Shown: positions 26,701 to 41,700 of the stretch, piece after piece | Layout of the letters: every line of letters begins with the position of its first letter | Position numbering within the stretch: the stretch's first letter is position 1 | NCBI RefSeq assembly: GCF_910591885.1 | Contig: NC_063276.1 | Location: 5,952,001 to 6,016,000 of the forward strand | Source: Bombus terrestris | Taxonomy: Eukaryota; Arthropoda; Insecta; Hymenoptera; Apidae | DNA length: 64,000 nucleotides | Direction of reading: 5' to 3' | Made by a program: the position numbers and the translations under genes | The notes under the pieces: generated by a model | Seen by the model: only the letters and a program-made list of their open reading frames with translations | The model's database searches: none | What the model was told of the DNA's origin: nothing

Positions 26701-29700
26701 TTGGTTTGAGACAACTCTGGGCAAAGTAGAATCCGGTAAAGAAACGCGTTGAGCTCGGTTTCGTGTCGTAAGATGCACAACGTGTAACAATTTATAAAGG
26801 TACATTGTACAACATTCATCGTGTAACAATTGTCATTCCGATAATTTTATTACCAAAGGACTTCAGAGGGAAGATGAGTAATCTGAGAATACTGTGGGAA
26901 AGTTAGATTCTAATTGAGAAATCCAGCGTGTTATAAGATGTAACAGACAGAAATTGTACAACTGTCGTTACTGTGATAATTTCATGATTGTTAAGGGCTT
27001 CGGAGGAAAAGCGATAATTTCGGAAAACTATGGAAAAGTTAGATTCTGGTAGCGAAATCTGATTCAGTTCGTTATACGACGTAAAATATGCAAAAGCAGT
27101 ATAAGTTTTCATAAGCGAAATTTGCCACAGGTGGAGTTTTCTCTTGGGTTAACTCGAGGTCATTGGGGAACTAAATTTTATATTTTTATTTAACGAAAAT
27201 AGGAGTAACTCGGTTTTATCGTTAACGCGTTACGTAAGAGATGTGCTTAGTATTGCTTTATGTAAGAGATAGGTTGCAGCTGGTCTAACTAAATAAATGA
27301 AGCACACATACGGGCTGGCGCCACGAATTCGTCTGACCTAGGTATCGAGTAATGTTATTACGCGAAAAGAAAGCCGCTAGCGAATTGTGTATTCGTCTTC
27401 GATTTTCTTGAGACTCGGGATCATCGATTGTCGAGGATGATTTTTACAAAATTCGTGGACGATCGAGACGAACGACAGGAAAACAGGCAGGACGAAGTTG
27501 AGCAATCAGCCAGGAGGCAAAACGGGCAGACATGCAAGCATCAGCAACAAGTAAGAGCTTGGATCTGCTGCTCAAGTCGACGGTGAACTCGCACGGAGCA
27601 CACTTACATTGTAGAATTTATTTGACTATCGAACGAACAGCGAAATATTCGCTCTCTTATTTGTTTATTATGCGTGTTTATCATTCTTACCAATTTTTAA
27701 AAATCGCTATATTCAACTCGTTCACTCGTCGTTACGATTCACAAGTGCTTGAACAATTGCCTCTTATTTTTTGTTTTGTTAATTTAGAAAAAGGTATGTA
27801 TAGTGCATCAGAAGTCAATATACACTAGAAGTGAAATGGACGTGTTAGGTTCGGTCTCTACAATCGTAGTAAAACACGATGACAGAGAGCCTGATCGTTT
27901 ACACTGTCTACAATTGCCATTAGCAGTATGCTAAATATCAGAAGTATATTTAAAGGGAGAAACAATGCTCTAGCAGTTCTAACGTCACAGTAGTACAGGA
28001 CACTACGCTATACAGACATGTGCATTTTTGTCATTACCATAGACAATGCATTCTTTCAGACTATTTAATCATTATATATGATATATATCATTAAACGAAA
28101 TATGTATTGATAGCTGTAGTTAGGAAGACTGTATTTACGTGCTAATAAGCACCGATCGCTGTTCGCTGCAAAAATCATGGAAACTGTTTTCCACGGGAAA
28201 AAACATTTCGAAAATACACCGTTGTATAATCGACGCGATTTCTGGATAAAAACCAAAGGTAGAGTGGTTCTAATAGGAAGTTTGAAAGGAAGCGACAAGT
28301 CGCTCGAAATTGTTCAAAGTCGCACGCGTTTCATTATTCCATCCGGAGAGCCGGTATCGAGATTAATCAAACAAGATAGGCGGGTAATCTGCACTTGCGA
28401 TCGAAAACCGTCGCGCGAAGAGGAGCCGAGTGATTCGACAGGGGCAGGTGTCGAAGCTCGGCAAAGAAAAAGGCGAGCGTGCGTCGTCCACGACCAAGGA
28501 AGTGGCAGCCTGTCGACGATTAAATGAACTTTTATTTTCGTATCGGCCGCGTTCCAGGCTGTCGTGAAGCCGCCGGATGCTGCCTCGTTAATGACCGTGT
28601 GTGCGCTGTGAATGGCGTTGTATATAGTGAATGGTATGGCAAATATGTTGCAAACGAAGTTTACGAGGTGAAGGTATTCCAAGTAGCCAGATTATTTTTG
28701 TTTTATATCGTCCAGTTGCTATGGCTGCTTTTTTTGTCGTACAGGGTGCATCAAAAGTAGCGTTGAAATTCTTCCAATCGCGTTATTATTATTAATTTTT
28801 ATCGTCTTCCTGCGATATCTTATGAATGTTCTTTTTGCGAATATAATTAGGAAAATGAATATAGTTGGATAGAAAGTTATTTTAACCAGTGAATATTATA
28901 AACAGTTTGAACTTTGAAATGGGTGAATATTTTTTGATCACCTTGTATACAGAATTTATAGGCATTCCGTTTAACTCATTTAGTTACCTCATCTAACGGG
29001 GAACTTGATTATCGTTATTACCAGCGTCGAATGTTTCATTTTATAGCGGTAAACCGAAACACCGAATGAGAGGGATTTTTGAACGTGTATGACCATAAAG
29101 TTTATCTGAAAAATAAAATTGTTTATACATTTCGGTTGAATAATAACGCGTCGAATAAATCGATATTAAGTTTTAATACGTCGTGCCTTCTTTATGAAAT
29201 CAGAAGAGCAAAATTACACAGTCCTTAAAAAATTCAATCCTGCAAGATTTTAGATACGTACGATGATTAAATAGTTCCTACATATTTCTACAAAAATGTT
29301 ACCAGCCACCGGTTAATAAATAATCGACATCGACGGTGAACACGAACACGATCCTTTCCACAAACTAAACTCATTTTTAAAACCAATATCCAAGACAGAA
29401 TATCGAACAAAATGGACATGTTATTATTACAGAATCACTCTGTATACCTGTCACAACGTCCCTTCGAGACAAGCCTATAAACCATTTCTCCTATAATCGA
29501 ATAAATAATTCCGAATGCTAGTTGTACTATCGAAACGACAAACGTGGGATTGTTTTGAAAGAAACATTTGAAGCTCTTTAGAGGGAAGGGTGGCATCGAA
29601 ACAGCAATTTCTGGCCCGTGATTGCGTTCCTTCATAGCGTAACGGCGGTTTAGACTGATAACCGGAAGCCGGGCGCAAGGGAAAACGGGGCGATCGGCAA

Positions 29701-32700
29701 AGTGTAGTGAGTCAGTGAGACACGGGCTGAGTCAAAGGTAAGTGTAGGTTAGGTGGGTGCATGGGATGGGATGATATGAGGTTAGGTTGGTGGTCGACGG
29801 GGCTCGCCTTGGTCTGGCACCGCTAGTCCTTCCCGTATTGATCGCGTGCTCCTTTCCTCCCTTAGATACCACCCCCTTTTGCGCCTTACGTATCGCCAGC
29901 ATTTGCTCTTACCCTGGCGTCGACACCGACGAGACACCGACGAGACACCGGCCATGGATCCTCCGCATCGACCAGATTCGATATTCCATCCGAATCGTTC
30001 GTTCGATGACTCTTCACGAGTTTATTCTATTTTATTCCTCTTCCTGTTCCTCGTTTCCTGCTGTGGCATCTTAATTTCCTCACCTGTCATCAGGATTATT
30101 ATCTTCCGCTGTAATTGGTCGACTAATGGTACTAATTAATCGACAAGTTACAAGTTATTGGCGTTTCTTTCGCAGTTCTATCATTTTTTTACGATCTCGT
30201 TAATACTGGAACTGTCAAAGTAATCGAAACGAGCGATCAGCAATTTTTCATAGAACTTTATAAATGTATATATTTCGTACGAAGATTATGCATATTTACT
30301 ACAAATCGTCATTACATCCTTGGAATGATCTTTTTTAAATATATGCACGATATATGTACAAGCTTTATATTTCAGTCGTAGGTGGTTCTACTATTAAGCA
30401 GAATAATCAGTTGGTTTGTAATTTGTAGAATTTACTCACAGAACTTTATTTCTTCGATATCGTTAAACTTGCCACTATTATGCGATTGAGTTTATCGGCT
30501 TGTAACTTGTAGAATTTCGTTAACGTTATTAGTTGAATCGCGATAGAGGACGCAGGTGTTTCTTTCATCCCCTTAACTTCTTTTATTCTTCCATTGTGTC
30601 CTTTCATTCTTTTCTCATTCCGTCTGACACACTAGAAGTCTTAATCGCCGGAACAAATGAAATTTCGATGCTTGCCGCAGAAACAAGTGTCCTCGCTGCG
30701 GATAGATGCAGATACGATTAATCATTCGCGGGCATAAAACGTCGTCGAGCGACTTTCGTCGGCGGACGTTTCCCGGAAGCACGCTGTCTAGCCATCTTGC
30801 TTAGTTCAGACGCGAAAAAAATGCCGTCTTGATTTTTTTTCGACGAAAAAGGTCCCGTTGCCTCGCGAGTATTAGTTTCGCGAACGTGGCTCAAGCTACC
30901 CTTCCGGTGTCCATAATTAATCACGCTCGAGCATGAAACCCATCGAGCAAACCATTATCGTTCATATTATTATTTCTTGCGTCTTATCATTCATGTATTT
31001 AACCCGGGACATTTTTTCCTCTGTCGTTGATTTTGGACGAGATGATTGATGGCGCAACGAAATCATCGATTTAACACCGATCTCGATTTCTTGGAATTTT
31101 GTGTTCAAATCTCATCGATAGATATTTGCTTGAAATTTGCTTCTGTTCAAACGCGTTGGAGTAAAACGTCGTTGAGTTGAATATTTTGCACCCTTGTAAT
31201 TAAAATGTTAGGTCGAATACTTACAAATGCGAATTCTCATTTTCTAATAGAACGTGAAAGCTTCCGAATTTACGTGTCTCGAATCCCAAAGATACAATTT
31301 AAACGAGGCTTTTTAAATTCATTTTTAATTGTTTAATTAACAACTATGGCATCGCGAAAGTGAAATCCTCGCACCTGCGACTCGAACACCTTCGAACTTA
31401 GCACGTTCGAAATAAAGCATATGTGAGGCAAAGAAATTTCACTCGAGAAACACGTGAACGTTTAATCGCAATTATCTAGACCGATATTCAGAGTGCCTTT
31501 CGGGATGTAATTCGTCAGAGCGGAAGAATCTGTCTGATCTCGTTTCGCGTGGCCCGTCAACCTCGACAGCTTTAGCAACTGTAGCTTTGTCGTTCGTGCG
31601 TACGTCGCCGATAACGGCCATTCCTTCGTCACGGAGCACGAACGCGACCTGGCAATAATTTTATGAATATATCGTTTTCCACGTGTTCTGCCGGCGGCTC
31701 TCGCGATTACTCCCCCTATTTCGTTAATTAAGTCGTCCCTTACGAAAAACATTACTGTTCAATAGGCTGCTTAATTGCCTGTGCGTTAATGAGCTATATA
31801 AAGTCTTAACTAACTCTTGTCGTAAAATCAGTTTGCGTTACTGAGGACTAGTTTTCATTCGCGTCTGGCTGCGAAGCAGAATGAACTGTAATCCGAAGTG
31901 ACTTTATTCCAGAACAGTAGACAGAGTTTTAAAATACAGGCAGAAGATAAATACCGATTGTGCCCTGTGTAATATATACGATAGCGTTCATAATTATTCA
32001 ATGAAAATCGAATGCTTTTAGATATTGGACGCTGTCAAGTCGAAGGCTTGCAAATTGAGTATTCTCAGGTCGAAAAATGTCAGATAGCACTCCTCCAAAT
32101 TAAAAGTTTTTAAATTGAACGCTACAAGTGAGAAGTTTAAAAATTGCACGCTCCCAGGTCGAATGCTTTCAAATTGGACGCACTTAAATCGAGCGCTTTC
32201 AAGTTGGGGTCGTTCGATTCAAAAGTACTCGAGTCGGAAGCTTCCAATTTTGCGAGCCTAGAATGCGAAAAAATTCCATATTGAAACCTATTCTACCGCG
32301 TTTCTCGCTTGTGAAGGAATTTATTAATCCCTGAAGAAACTACGAACAGGTTTTCACCGGCGCAATAATTTTTCTGATAAATGTACATTGCGAAAGGTAA
32401 AACGTTATTGTTCGCTATCCAATGCATCGCAAGTAATAGATATATTATTATACAAAACAGACAACAGGGAGTGTAATCGATATCGCAGAACATATATTTA
32501 CTTAGTTGATTTATGTACTGTGCCATATGAAGTGCGAGTTAATTGCCGACTCGTAATGAATCATGTGTTAATTAAATCGCAACGTAATTGCATTTAGTAG
32601 CTCTAAACGGATCCCCTCCCCCGAATAAAGATTTCCTTTTGTTTGTATTAATGAAATTCCGCGATGCAAAAAACGTGTGTCTATTATCTGATTTACATAC

Positions 32701-35700
32701 AAAAATTCATTAGGCTTTACATGAATTAAGAGGAATCACGTTACAATTAATAGTGGAATCTTTTATCTCGGTATCTAATTTATTACGGTGAACGTTGTCT
32801 TCCGATAAATATCTGTTACACCTGCGATCACACAGAAACTAGAAGAAATACAAATTGCCGTTTAATGTTCAACAGATATAGCAAAACCAACCATCGAGCT
32901 TAACGTTTTTCTAAAGTTCAGTCCTAAAGCTTAGATCTCAGATTGATTGATTTTTTATTTTTATGTAGATACAAGCGGACGACCGATGTTGATTTGAATA
33001 GAAATGATTTTTTTTTTTAGATTCGAATGAAGGAAACGGGACACTTGCGAATTCTGTATTTTAGAATCGAAAGTTTTTAAGTTAGACGCTTTCGAATTCG
33101 AGAACTCCTGAATTGAAACTTTTCCAGGTCGAAAGCATTGGAATTGAAAGCGCTCGAGATCGAGAACTTCCGAATTGAAATCTTCGAGAATTCGAAGCTT
33201 TCATGTTAAAAGCTTTCGTCGTATCGGACTGAAATTTCGCCAATTGAATGCTTCGGAGACGAAATGTAAATGTTGCGAAATTGTTGTGAAATTCGTAGCG
33301 TTTTCGAGCAAGGGAAAAACAAACGACGGATAAAAACAAAGGTAAATTGTATGCGATAGGAGGGAAATATGCTAAGAAGCAGATATACTTGGCCGATTAG
33401 ATCGTGGCTCGAAAAATTGGAAGCGAGTTACGTGTGCGGAAACTTAAGAGCAGCTTAGTCGAAATAATAAAGGAACTATAAATTCTGACTGTGAAGTGGC
33501 ACGCGAGTTGCGCGCTATCAATCCGCGAGAGCTCTGCGAAGTGGCGATCAAAAGAAACGCGATATCCTTGCAGCGTTAACGTTTTATCCCCATTTTTTCC
33601 TTCGTTGAATCTTTCCCCCTTTTTCTTTTTTAATAATACCGCACTTTCACGCCGCTTCCTTAATTAATTGTTAATGACCTCGTGCGTAAAAAATAATAAT
33701 AAGGCAATATTCGTAAACCGAGTAATCTCCCGTACCATATAGCGTGCTGTTATTTGATAACTGTACTTGCAGCTCGAACGTTTTCAATTTCAAAGACTGC
33801 AGTTTCGCAAAAGAAAAGTTTTCTTACCATTTTCAGAGCTTTTCATTCGAAAGTCTTCCGCATCCAAGCTTACGAAAAATCATTCAAATTCCAACTAAGT
33901 GTCATCCCTTCTACGTTCATAATAAACAGAAATTCCAATAAATTTCCTATAAACAATAATTTACAGATTCACCGACAATTACTCATACGGTTTAAAGTGT
34001 TAACAACGTGAACGAATGGAAAGCAAATTAAAGGAAAAATGGTTATTAGGAAGAAAGAGAGAGAGAGAGAGAGAGAGGAAGGAGAGAGTATCGAAGGAGA
34101 TGTAATTCCGATTGAGGTTATTCGTAGGCTCTGCATACCGAACGATCGTGCCACGGCCCGTGTCCGTGCCCGTGACTTCTAGTTGCATGAGCGAAGAAAA
34201 TGGAAAGATTTCGTGCGTGAAGTATTATTGGCGACCCGCTAATACACCAGAGTCAAGGTGAGGATGAAGGGGTATTAGAAGTTCACGCTTGGACGGAACA
34301 CGCGAGTACTCGCACACTCGGCACGCGACTGATTCGCTGCCGGCCAACACACGCGAGAAATAAAAATCCATCGATTTTCTTTTCTGGCCCCTTGTCCTCT
34401 CTCGTTTTCACCCTTCGCTGCTCTTCCTGGATCGTGTCAACCGTGAACTCAGCCTCGTGTAAACGATACGAGAAATACTGTTCTCCTTTGCCTTCCTCCT
34501 CTTTTTATTCTTCCTTTTTCTTTCTTTTTTTTTTTATTTTCTTGGATTGGTAATGCGCGAATAGGCATTTTTGGAAAACTTAAAGAAATATATAAAATTA
34601 ATATATGTACAGAAATATATAAAAAAGATTCTTTACAATATTTAGCGAATGAAAGGTATCTCGATAGATTTCGTTTGTCTGGTAAAAATATAAAATTCGC
34701 ATAAACGTGCGTCGAGTAATAACAAGGAAATTTCTAATTTTCGTTTCGTCAAGATCTTCTGTTGCTCGACAGATTGGACTTTGAATATTAATATTATTTG
34801 ATTAATAATCGAATATTATTTCTATGAATTCTTATTTGATCTCATTCGTGGATCGTTTGATCTTTTATTAATTTTTAGTTCATCGGAGTCTTCAATTGGT
34901 TGAAAGATTGGACTTCAAATATTGGTTTGATAAGTTGGATTGGCCGAATTTTCATTAATTTTTATTTTATTAGCGTTTTCCTTATCGTTGGATGGGTTTG
35001 GCGGAGGATGCAATCGCGCCGATTAGACGGAATCCCACGGGGGATGGCACGGTTTACAGAAATGGCCATGTCGGCCATTTCGAAGGGAAGAAGCGTAGGC
35101 AGGTAGCGAGAAAATCCTATTACAGCTTATATTCGTGGTACAGGGGGTTGATTGAAGCTCGGGGAAACTCGCCCTCCACGCGGATCCGTATTGACGCGAG
35201 CGACCAGAGAGAAACCCACCCTCTGGATCAACCAATCAAATCGCAGCATCCGTCGCGCATGCGATCGCTTCGATAACCATCCCCCGACATTATCGGTTAT
35301 GGTGTCCCTACCCTGTCGGTGAACCTTGGCGAATTTCTCGATACTCGCAGTATTTCAATTCGCAATCCTCCGATTCTCTGACATTGAATTCGGATTAATT
35401 AGCAAGTATTCAATTTCGAAGCGTTCGGTTTCTGCTAGAGCAAACTGGTACACGGGTTGTCTGTTAGACGTCATACGCGATCCCACGGATCCTATCTTCA
35501 GCGTTAAATTGTTGAATTTGGCACTGAATGTTAAATTTCGTTTAGGCTTAGAATTTAGGTCGTAGTAAATAAGGATCAGATAAATTAAAGTAGCTACTTC
35601 GAAGTAAAGCTATTTGAGCAAGTAGTTCTATTACGATAAATCCCGAGTCAGCTACTGAGACTGATGTCAAGTCATTCATCGGTGGCCAAGTTTATACACG

Positions 35701-38700
35701 CAGATTTTATTATGTAATTCTTACTTCTTCGAGAAATTTTTCTTCAATGTGCCGTGCAATCCATGCTACTGAAATATTGACAAATTTTCACAACGCTCTA
35801 CGATTTGCGTTTTATTTGCACGCGTAAACTTCATAAATGTCATAAAGCAAGTTCCGAAGCATTCAAGTCGAACATTCAATTTGCAAGCGTTCCCAATTCC
35901 CAATGATACTTTTTAAATATTAAATTCCATTCGAATAACCTTCCCCTCAATGTCTTTCAACTGCCAAGCGCCAAAAATCTAAAAATTTCCTAACCCAGAA
36001 AAATACGATAGAGCTCGATTGTTTCTATTTATCTGCCAATAAAAGAATCGTCTATTCCATGAAACAAAAAATACCTCGAAGCTAAAGCAAAAGAAAGATC
36101 TTTCATAAATTAACGCGAGGAGGTCTGAGTATCAGAGTTCTCTTCATATTTCCGACCAATAAAACCAGTCGGACGTAGTACCTGGCACGGGCACCTACGG
36201 CAACGGGTCGAAATAAAACAAAACAATACACATTTAGCTCGGGAAACGGGCTAGCAGACAAGTACTTTAAACGACCGATTCCCCCGCACTCGTTTCTAGC
36301 CTCCGACCGTTTAAACTAGGACGGATATTTCGGGCTTCGATACGGCCGTTCGAGTTTCTAGCTCGTTTTGGTATTCGAAAGCCACCACACCATCGGCCAC
36401 GTCGATAAATGGGGAAACTTTCCGGAACGTTTTCGCCCCGGCCAGCAATTCCCCGTTTTCGGAAAGGAAACGAGCACTCGTTGTGCAACTCCTTTTCTAG
36501 AAGTGAATTATCGCTACAGAGAATTTTTCTTCTCTATTCGTCCCCCCCTTTTTTTTCTTTTTTCTTTCTTTTTAATTCCGTATCGTCGATGATCATGGGA
36601 TATTATATCCGGGTTCGATAGTAAATTCATAAATTACAACTCGTTAGTTATAGACCTCTGTCGAAATATTTTTGCAGTTTTATATCAGCAGTAGTATAAT
36701 CAACTGACTTGTAGTTTCTATCAGGTTGAAACGCACGTAATGTCCGAAAGTTTTTGGATCTTTCCTTTCAATAAATATTTCTGACTTTGTAAAACATTTT
36801 GTATATCGTTTTAAAGAATTCTTCTAGAATTCAGTGCAGTCTGAATCGATAAAATCGGACATTTCATGTGCGTTGTAACTTGTAAAATTGACTCGACAAA
36901 CTTGTTTCATCATCGGCCTTGTTTTTATTATACAACGAAATTTATTATCGCTAATAACTGATAGCTTTTTTGTAATTTTTTTTTCCTTTTTTGCTAATAA
37001 TTCTGTGTAACTCAATCGCGCGAAACAAGTGTGAGAATAAGGTGGTCTAGGGAATATCGATGGAATGTTTATTGAACCTCCAGTAATATTTGCAAAATAA
37101 TTCGTCTGTTACAGGCGCTGAACGGGTTCCTGCTCATACTGACCTGCGACGGCGAAGTGTTCTTCGCCACTCACAGCATAGAAAGTTACCTTGGCTTCCA
37201 TCAGGTACTTCCGACATTTTCTTTCCACTTTAATTATCCAAAGTTAAATAGCCAACCCTTGAAAGAAAGTAAACTTCCCAAGGAGCAAGTATTCATCACG
37301 AACAAGTTTTTAGTTTTTTAACGTATTATTAGTAGTCCGGTTGCAGTGTAATTTCAGGCACAGTACCTACACCCTCGGTGTTGGTTTATCTTCTCATGTC
37401 CACACCCAACACTCGCTGGTCACGCCAGGTCCGTCAACTTCGTTCTACGTGTCACGTTTACGCAATCATCATCCCCCTTGTCCGAGCTAACGCGGCTTTT
37501 TCCCCTAGTACACCATGGACGTACATTTTTCAGTAGACTTTCGCGATTATCTAGTCTAGTTAACGTTCCAATAACTCGTATATACGTACGTATATAGGCT
37601 CTGTTCGTGATTAGGTTTCTTCGAATATTGGAGATCCTTTCAGATAGTTTGATATAATTGGATATACATAATTATCGAAAGGTCGAGCCGATGTAGGAAC
37701 AGTATAATTTATTCTAGAATGCTTGTTACGTTGATTCATCGTCGAATAGTTCCTTCACGCTGTATACATTTTAATTACTCGTAATAGACAATTCAGTCGA
37801 ATGATTCATCTTCGTTGTATATTGGCACGAATCGGTATTGGAATTTATTATTTATATTTTTATTATATATTTATTATACAATTTATTTATATATATATTT
37901 ATATATGTGTAGTATCGTGGAGAAAAAGGTCTAAGATATCGGTCGAACCATAAACAATGTCGCGAGAGCCGAGGCGTCGTTGGGTCCATCAATGTGTCGT
38001 CGGTCCTTTCAAGTGAATAGTTTCGTAAAAAAGGCCTACGTGACCTTGGCCACGGGTGTTTGCGGAACACATGCGTGGTGGGGCGAAAAAGACAAAGGGA
38101 TGCTAGAGACAGAGTGCCAGTTAGAAGTCGTACAGTGTTAGTTGAGAAGTCAGGAAGAGTGAGTGCAGAAGCTGGAGAGTGTGAGTGCAGAAGCCGAAGA
38201 GTACGAATCGGAAAGTTGAGAGCCGAGTATGATAATAAGAAGTAAGACGATATTATAATCAGTTCGTTGTATTGAGTATTGCTTGTTAAACCAAAACATC
38301 ATTACTTGTCCTTACTCTAAGACCCATTAAGTTACTACATATATATAATTTATTATAGAACTTATTATATATATTAAATTTATTATTATTATATAGTCGA
38401 CCGAAATGGGGTTGTCCGTCATATTCAATGTCGTATTCATATCTTTACGAACACGTGCTACTGTTGCATCAACTTTCTGTAGCACCTCGTGTATGAATAG
38501 TTAAAAGCTTCGAATCATATACAGAAAGGAAAGTTAGCCACGACTTTGAAAGTGCATGCAAAATGTTGTATGAAAATAAAAATATTCGTCGAAGAAGAAA
38601 ATATTTAGAAAATTGATAGAATCAAGTGCGAAATTTTCTATGTTACAACTTGGTACTTCAAGTATTTCTATACTTTTTTCGGTGCTTAAATTTCCCACAA

Positions 38701-41700
38701 ATCCAGTCAAATAACAATCCTTCGTAATAATAATTCTGGTAATAATAATTCGTAATAAATAACAATCCTCATCAGCCGTCTCGAGTCTACACGCTCTACA
38801 TTCGTCTCATAATGATTTCACTGGTCCTTAGCTACTTTAAAATCGCTCCTAATAGATGCTCGACGAATCACGTTAGAACGATCATGGCAGTGGTCAGAAT
38901 TAGAATAACGAGCACGGAGGGTAAACAAGCGCGGCAAAATCAGGAGAAGGAGCGGATTAAAGGGAAAAGAAGCCATTTGCCTCTCTATCCGGAACAGAGC
39001 GATATCGTTCAACCCCCGGTGAACGCGTTCCAAAATGCGATCTGCACGCAGGCATCCAACACGCACGCGAGTGTAACGAAGATAGTAAAAAAGGAGGTAT
39101 TATGATTGGAATAAAGGAGAAACGAAAGAAAAAGAGCGGAGAAGCGGAGGAAAAAAAATGACGGATGATGATTTCCCGACACACGATGACTGTATGAGCT
39201 GAAACGCACGCGAACGCTTTTGTGCATAGGATCGTAATTGCAGGAAACGACGGATGATGATTTTCCGATCCGATGATCTCGCGTCTCCAACAAAAGGGGG
39301 AAACGCGTTACAATCTCGCGTTTCTTGTAAACAAATTTCAAGGGACGATCGCTCGGAACCGAGCACGCTTTTCCTTGTTCCCATCGCACGCCCTTCTTAC
39401 GATGATCTTCAATTGCTCCTTGAGAACTCGGAGTTTTTCTGACTGTTCTACGTGTGAGCCAGTCAAAAGTCAGATTGATCGGTCCCCATTTTTCACGAAG
39501 TTATGCTGTTTAACGTTTTAAAAAACAAGCGACTTATTTTCATGAAATTATTTATCACAGAGGCGTGGTATAAAAATTGAAAAATTCCATGCTAGATTTT
39601 AGAAAATTGTGTTCGTAGTCGTCATTTTCCTCCGCACTTTGATTGAAGGAACCGATCATCGTGTCTTCTGAGAGATCCGGGCATATATCGTACGCCCGGA
39701 ATTGTATTTTTCTGGGATTTGAATAAAAATCTCGACGGCGTTTCTCTCTTTGTTTTTAAGATTGCTGTACTTGCATGAATTTCTCGACTAATTTCCCGAA
39801 TCGAATGTCTGGAATCTCGATAAAAATATCGATGGTGCCTTTGAAATTACAAGTACGTATCTCGTAGCTCAAGACCAGATTCTCAAGAATACTCAAACCC
39901 GATGGAAGCCATGAAAGTTTGGCTCGGCCAATATATGTGCAAGAGTCACGAGTGTTTTTAACTTTAGAGTTTCGATTAACGATACGTCTGTAACGTATGC
40001 TAAGCCGCTTAATCGCATTTACCGGATAATTTGTTTATATAAGAGAAGGAAAAATCGGAGCGACCGGGTCGGCGAGAATAATTCCTCGGCTCTTGACTTC
40101 GCGGCAGTATTCATTGAGATGTAACTGGGCACGCAAACGGTTCACACACACGTCACGATACACGTTTAACGATGATTTTTCCTCCGATTGCGGTATATTT
40201 AAGAGAAACGAAGTGTATCGCGACTAATAACCGACGCAGTGATTTTCTCTCAGACTGAATTTTCGTTTAACTCTTACCTCCTTTCGTCCTCCTCTTAATA
40301 AATTACCGATAAACAAATAACAAAAATGCTATACTTATACCTACCTATCAATTACTCGAGTCTTGTAACAACGTCAAAATACAGACTCCGTTCTCGTTTT
40401 ATAGGTTCCAGAACTGCCCGCTTAGAAAACTCGCAAGCATTATTCAATAGTGTTCTCTTAAATCCTAATAAATAGGAGGAGATACGCATCGCAATTTTCA
40501 CGGAACGAGTAGCAATTTTACTCCAGAAATACTCTCGAACCTGTTTGACAGGGAGAAGAATCGCTCCAGAGAAAATAACCGAGAAGAATATGATATTTCT
40601 CACTTGTACTCAAACTAATTAACTTCGCTTTTAGAAACTTTCAAAATCTTACTAGCGAAGCATTTGGTCTTAGATAATTTCATCGATTTTCTCTACCGTT
40701 TATTTCGTAGAGTTAACCGACTTGGCGAATAAGCGGCTCAAACGATATTCTATTACACTCACAATCGCAATTTCACGTATTCCCCATCTCAACCCTTTAT
40801 ATCCTTTCCTAAACCTACCCAACCGCAGATTTCCATAGTTGGTTCTTGAGTACGATAAGTTCACCCTCCGACCTTTCGTTTAAGTTATTGCTTTTATCCA
40901 ACGTTGGCCACGGGGCCCGGTGCAAAGGCTCGTGGAGGATCAGAATCGGTTCTATCAGGCCAATTAAGCCGCGTACCAGCTCTGTGAACAATCCCACCCC
41001 CATTGTGTTTGCTCGACCACCCCCTGCCGTGGTTCCAGCGCAACGCTTTTTCCCTCGGTTTCTCGCGTGAGATATCGAACTAAAGAGCAACGCGAAGTGT
41101 TGCTGGCCGGTGAATTACCGCGAGGAAGGTTGTTGCGGGGCGGACGCTGTCATTACGCGGTTTTTCCAGCGATTCGAGCTTCGAGGGTGGGCGAACAACA
41201 GAGGCCGACCCGGCTCTGCAGAGTTACAGGCCCGTGTAATCGCGTCATCCGAAACGCCCTGCGATTACGTCGCGTCGGATACACGGTCATCGAGTCGGGA
41301 AATCATCGAGTCAGCTCTCTTTCTCTCGTTACCGAGCCGTGCAACTCTGTTTGCGTGCCACGTCGCGTTTCAATGAACGCGCCTCTAGCGGGAGATGCGG
41401 AGGTCCTACTCGGTGCGGTCCTTTGACGATTACATTTTAGAGGTGTTTCGCGTATCCAAGTTTTCTAGTATTCAAATCGTTCACGTTTTGCATGGTTTAG
41501 GTTTCTCGACAACTACGTATCAGACGGAGATGGATTACCGTGATTTCCTAACTCTGGATTTATTAACTTTTCAAATGATGCGAAGGATAGACTAACGTAA
41601 GATTTCGTAGAGCGATATCTGTCAGGATATCGTGTGACTTGTCAAAAGACAAATTGTCTCTTTTGTATCTTTTTCGTAATTGAGAAGATTTATCCTGTCA

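Larger units (their letters stand above)
20751..37114 (+). other. ss: ss intron between exons A and B
   Basis: This is a 16.4-kb intron with gtgagt at its 5' end and ttacag at its 3' end. I see no convincing coding exon on either strand. It holds CT and GA microsatellites (24934-24951, 34057-34077), a three-unit degenerate tandem repeat (26585-27115), a TA-flanked inverted-repeat element (28742-28945), and two arrays of a degenerate ~15-nt repeat (32025-32280 and 33050-33260). The rest is unremarkable AT-rich intron with scattered TAATTA motifs. Confidence 0.8.

Noticed and set aside
29745..29790. GGTTAGGT repeats reminiscent of the insect TTAGG telomere repeat
   Set aside because: Only isolated units occur, interrupted by other sequence; no array.
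38060..38245. 61-codon frame with repeated GECECRSRR-like sequence
   Set aside because: It lies inside the probable LTR and comes from a short duplicated GAGTGAGTGCAGAAGC string; not a gene.
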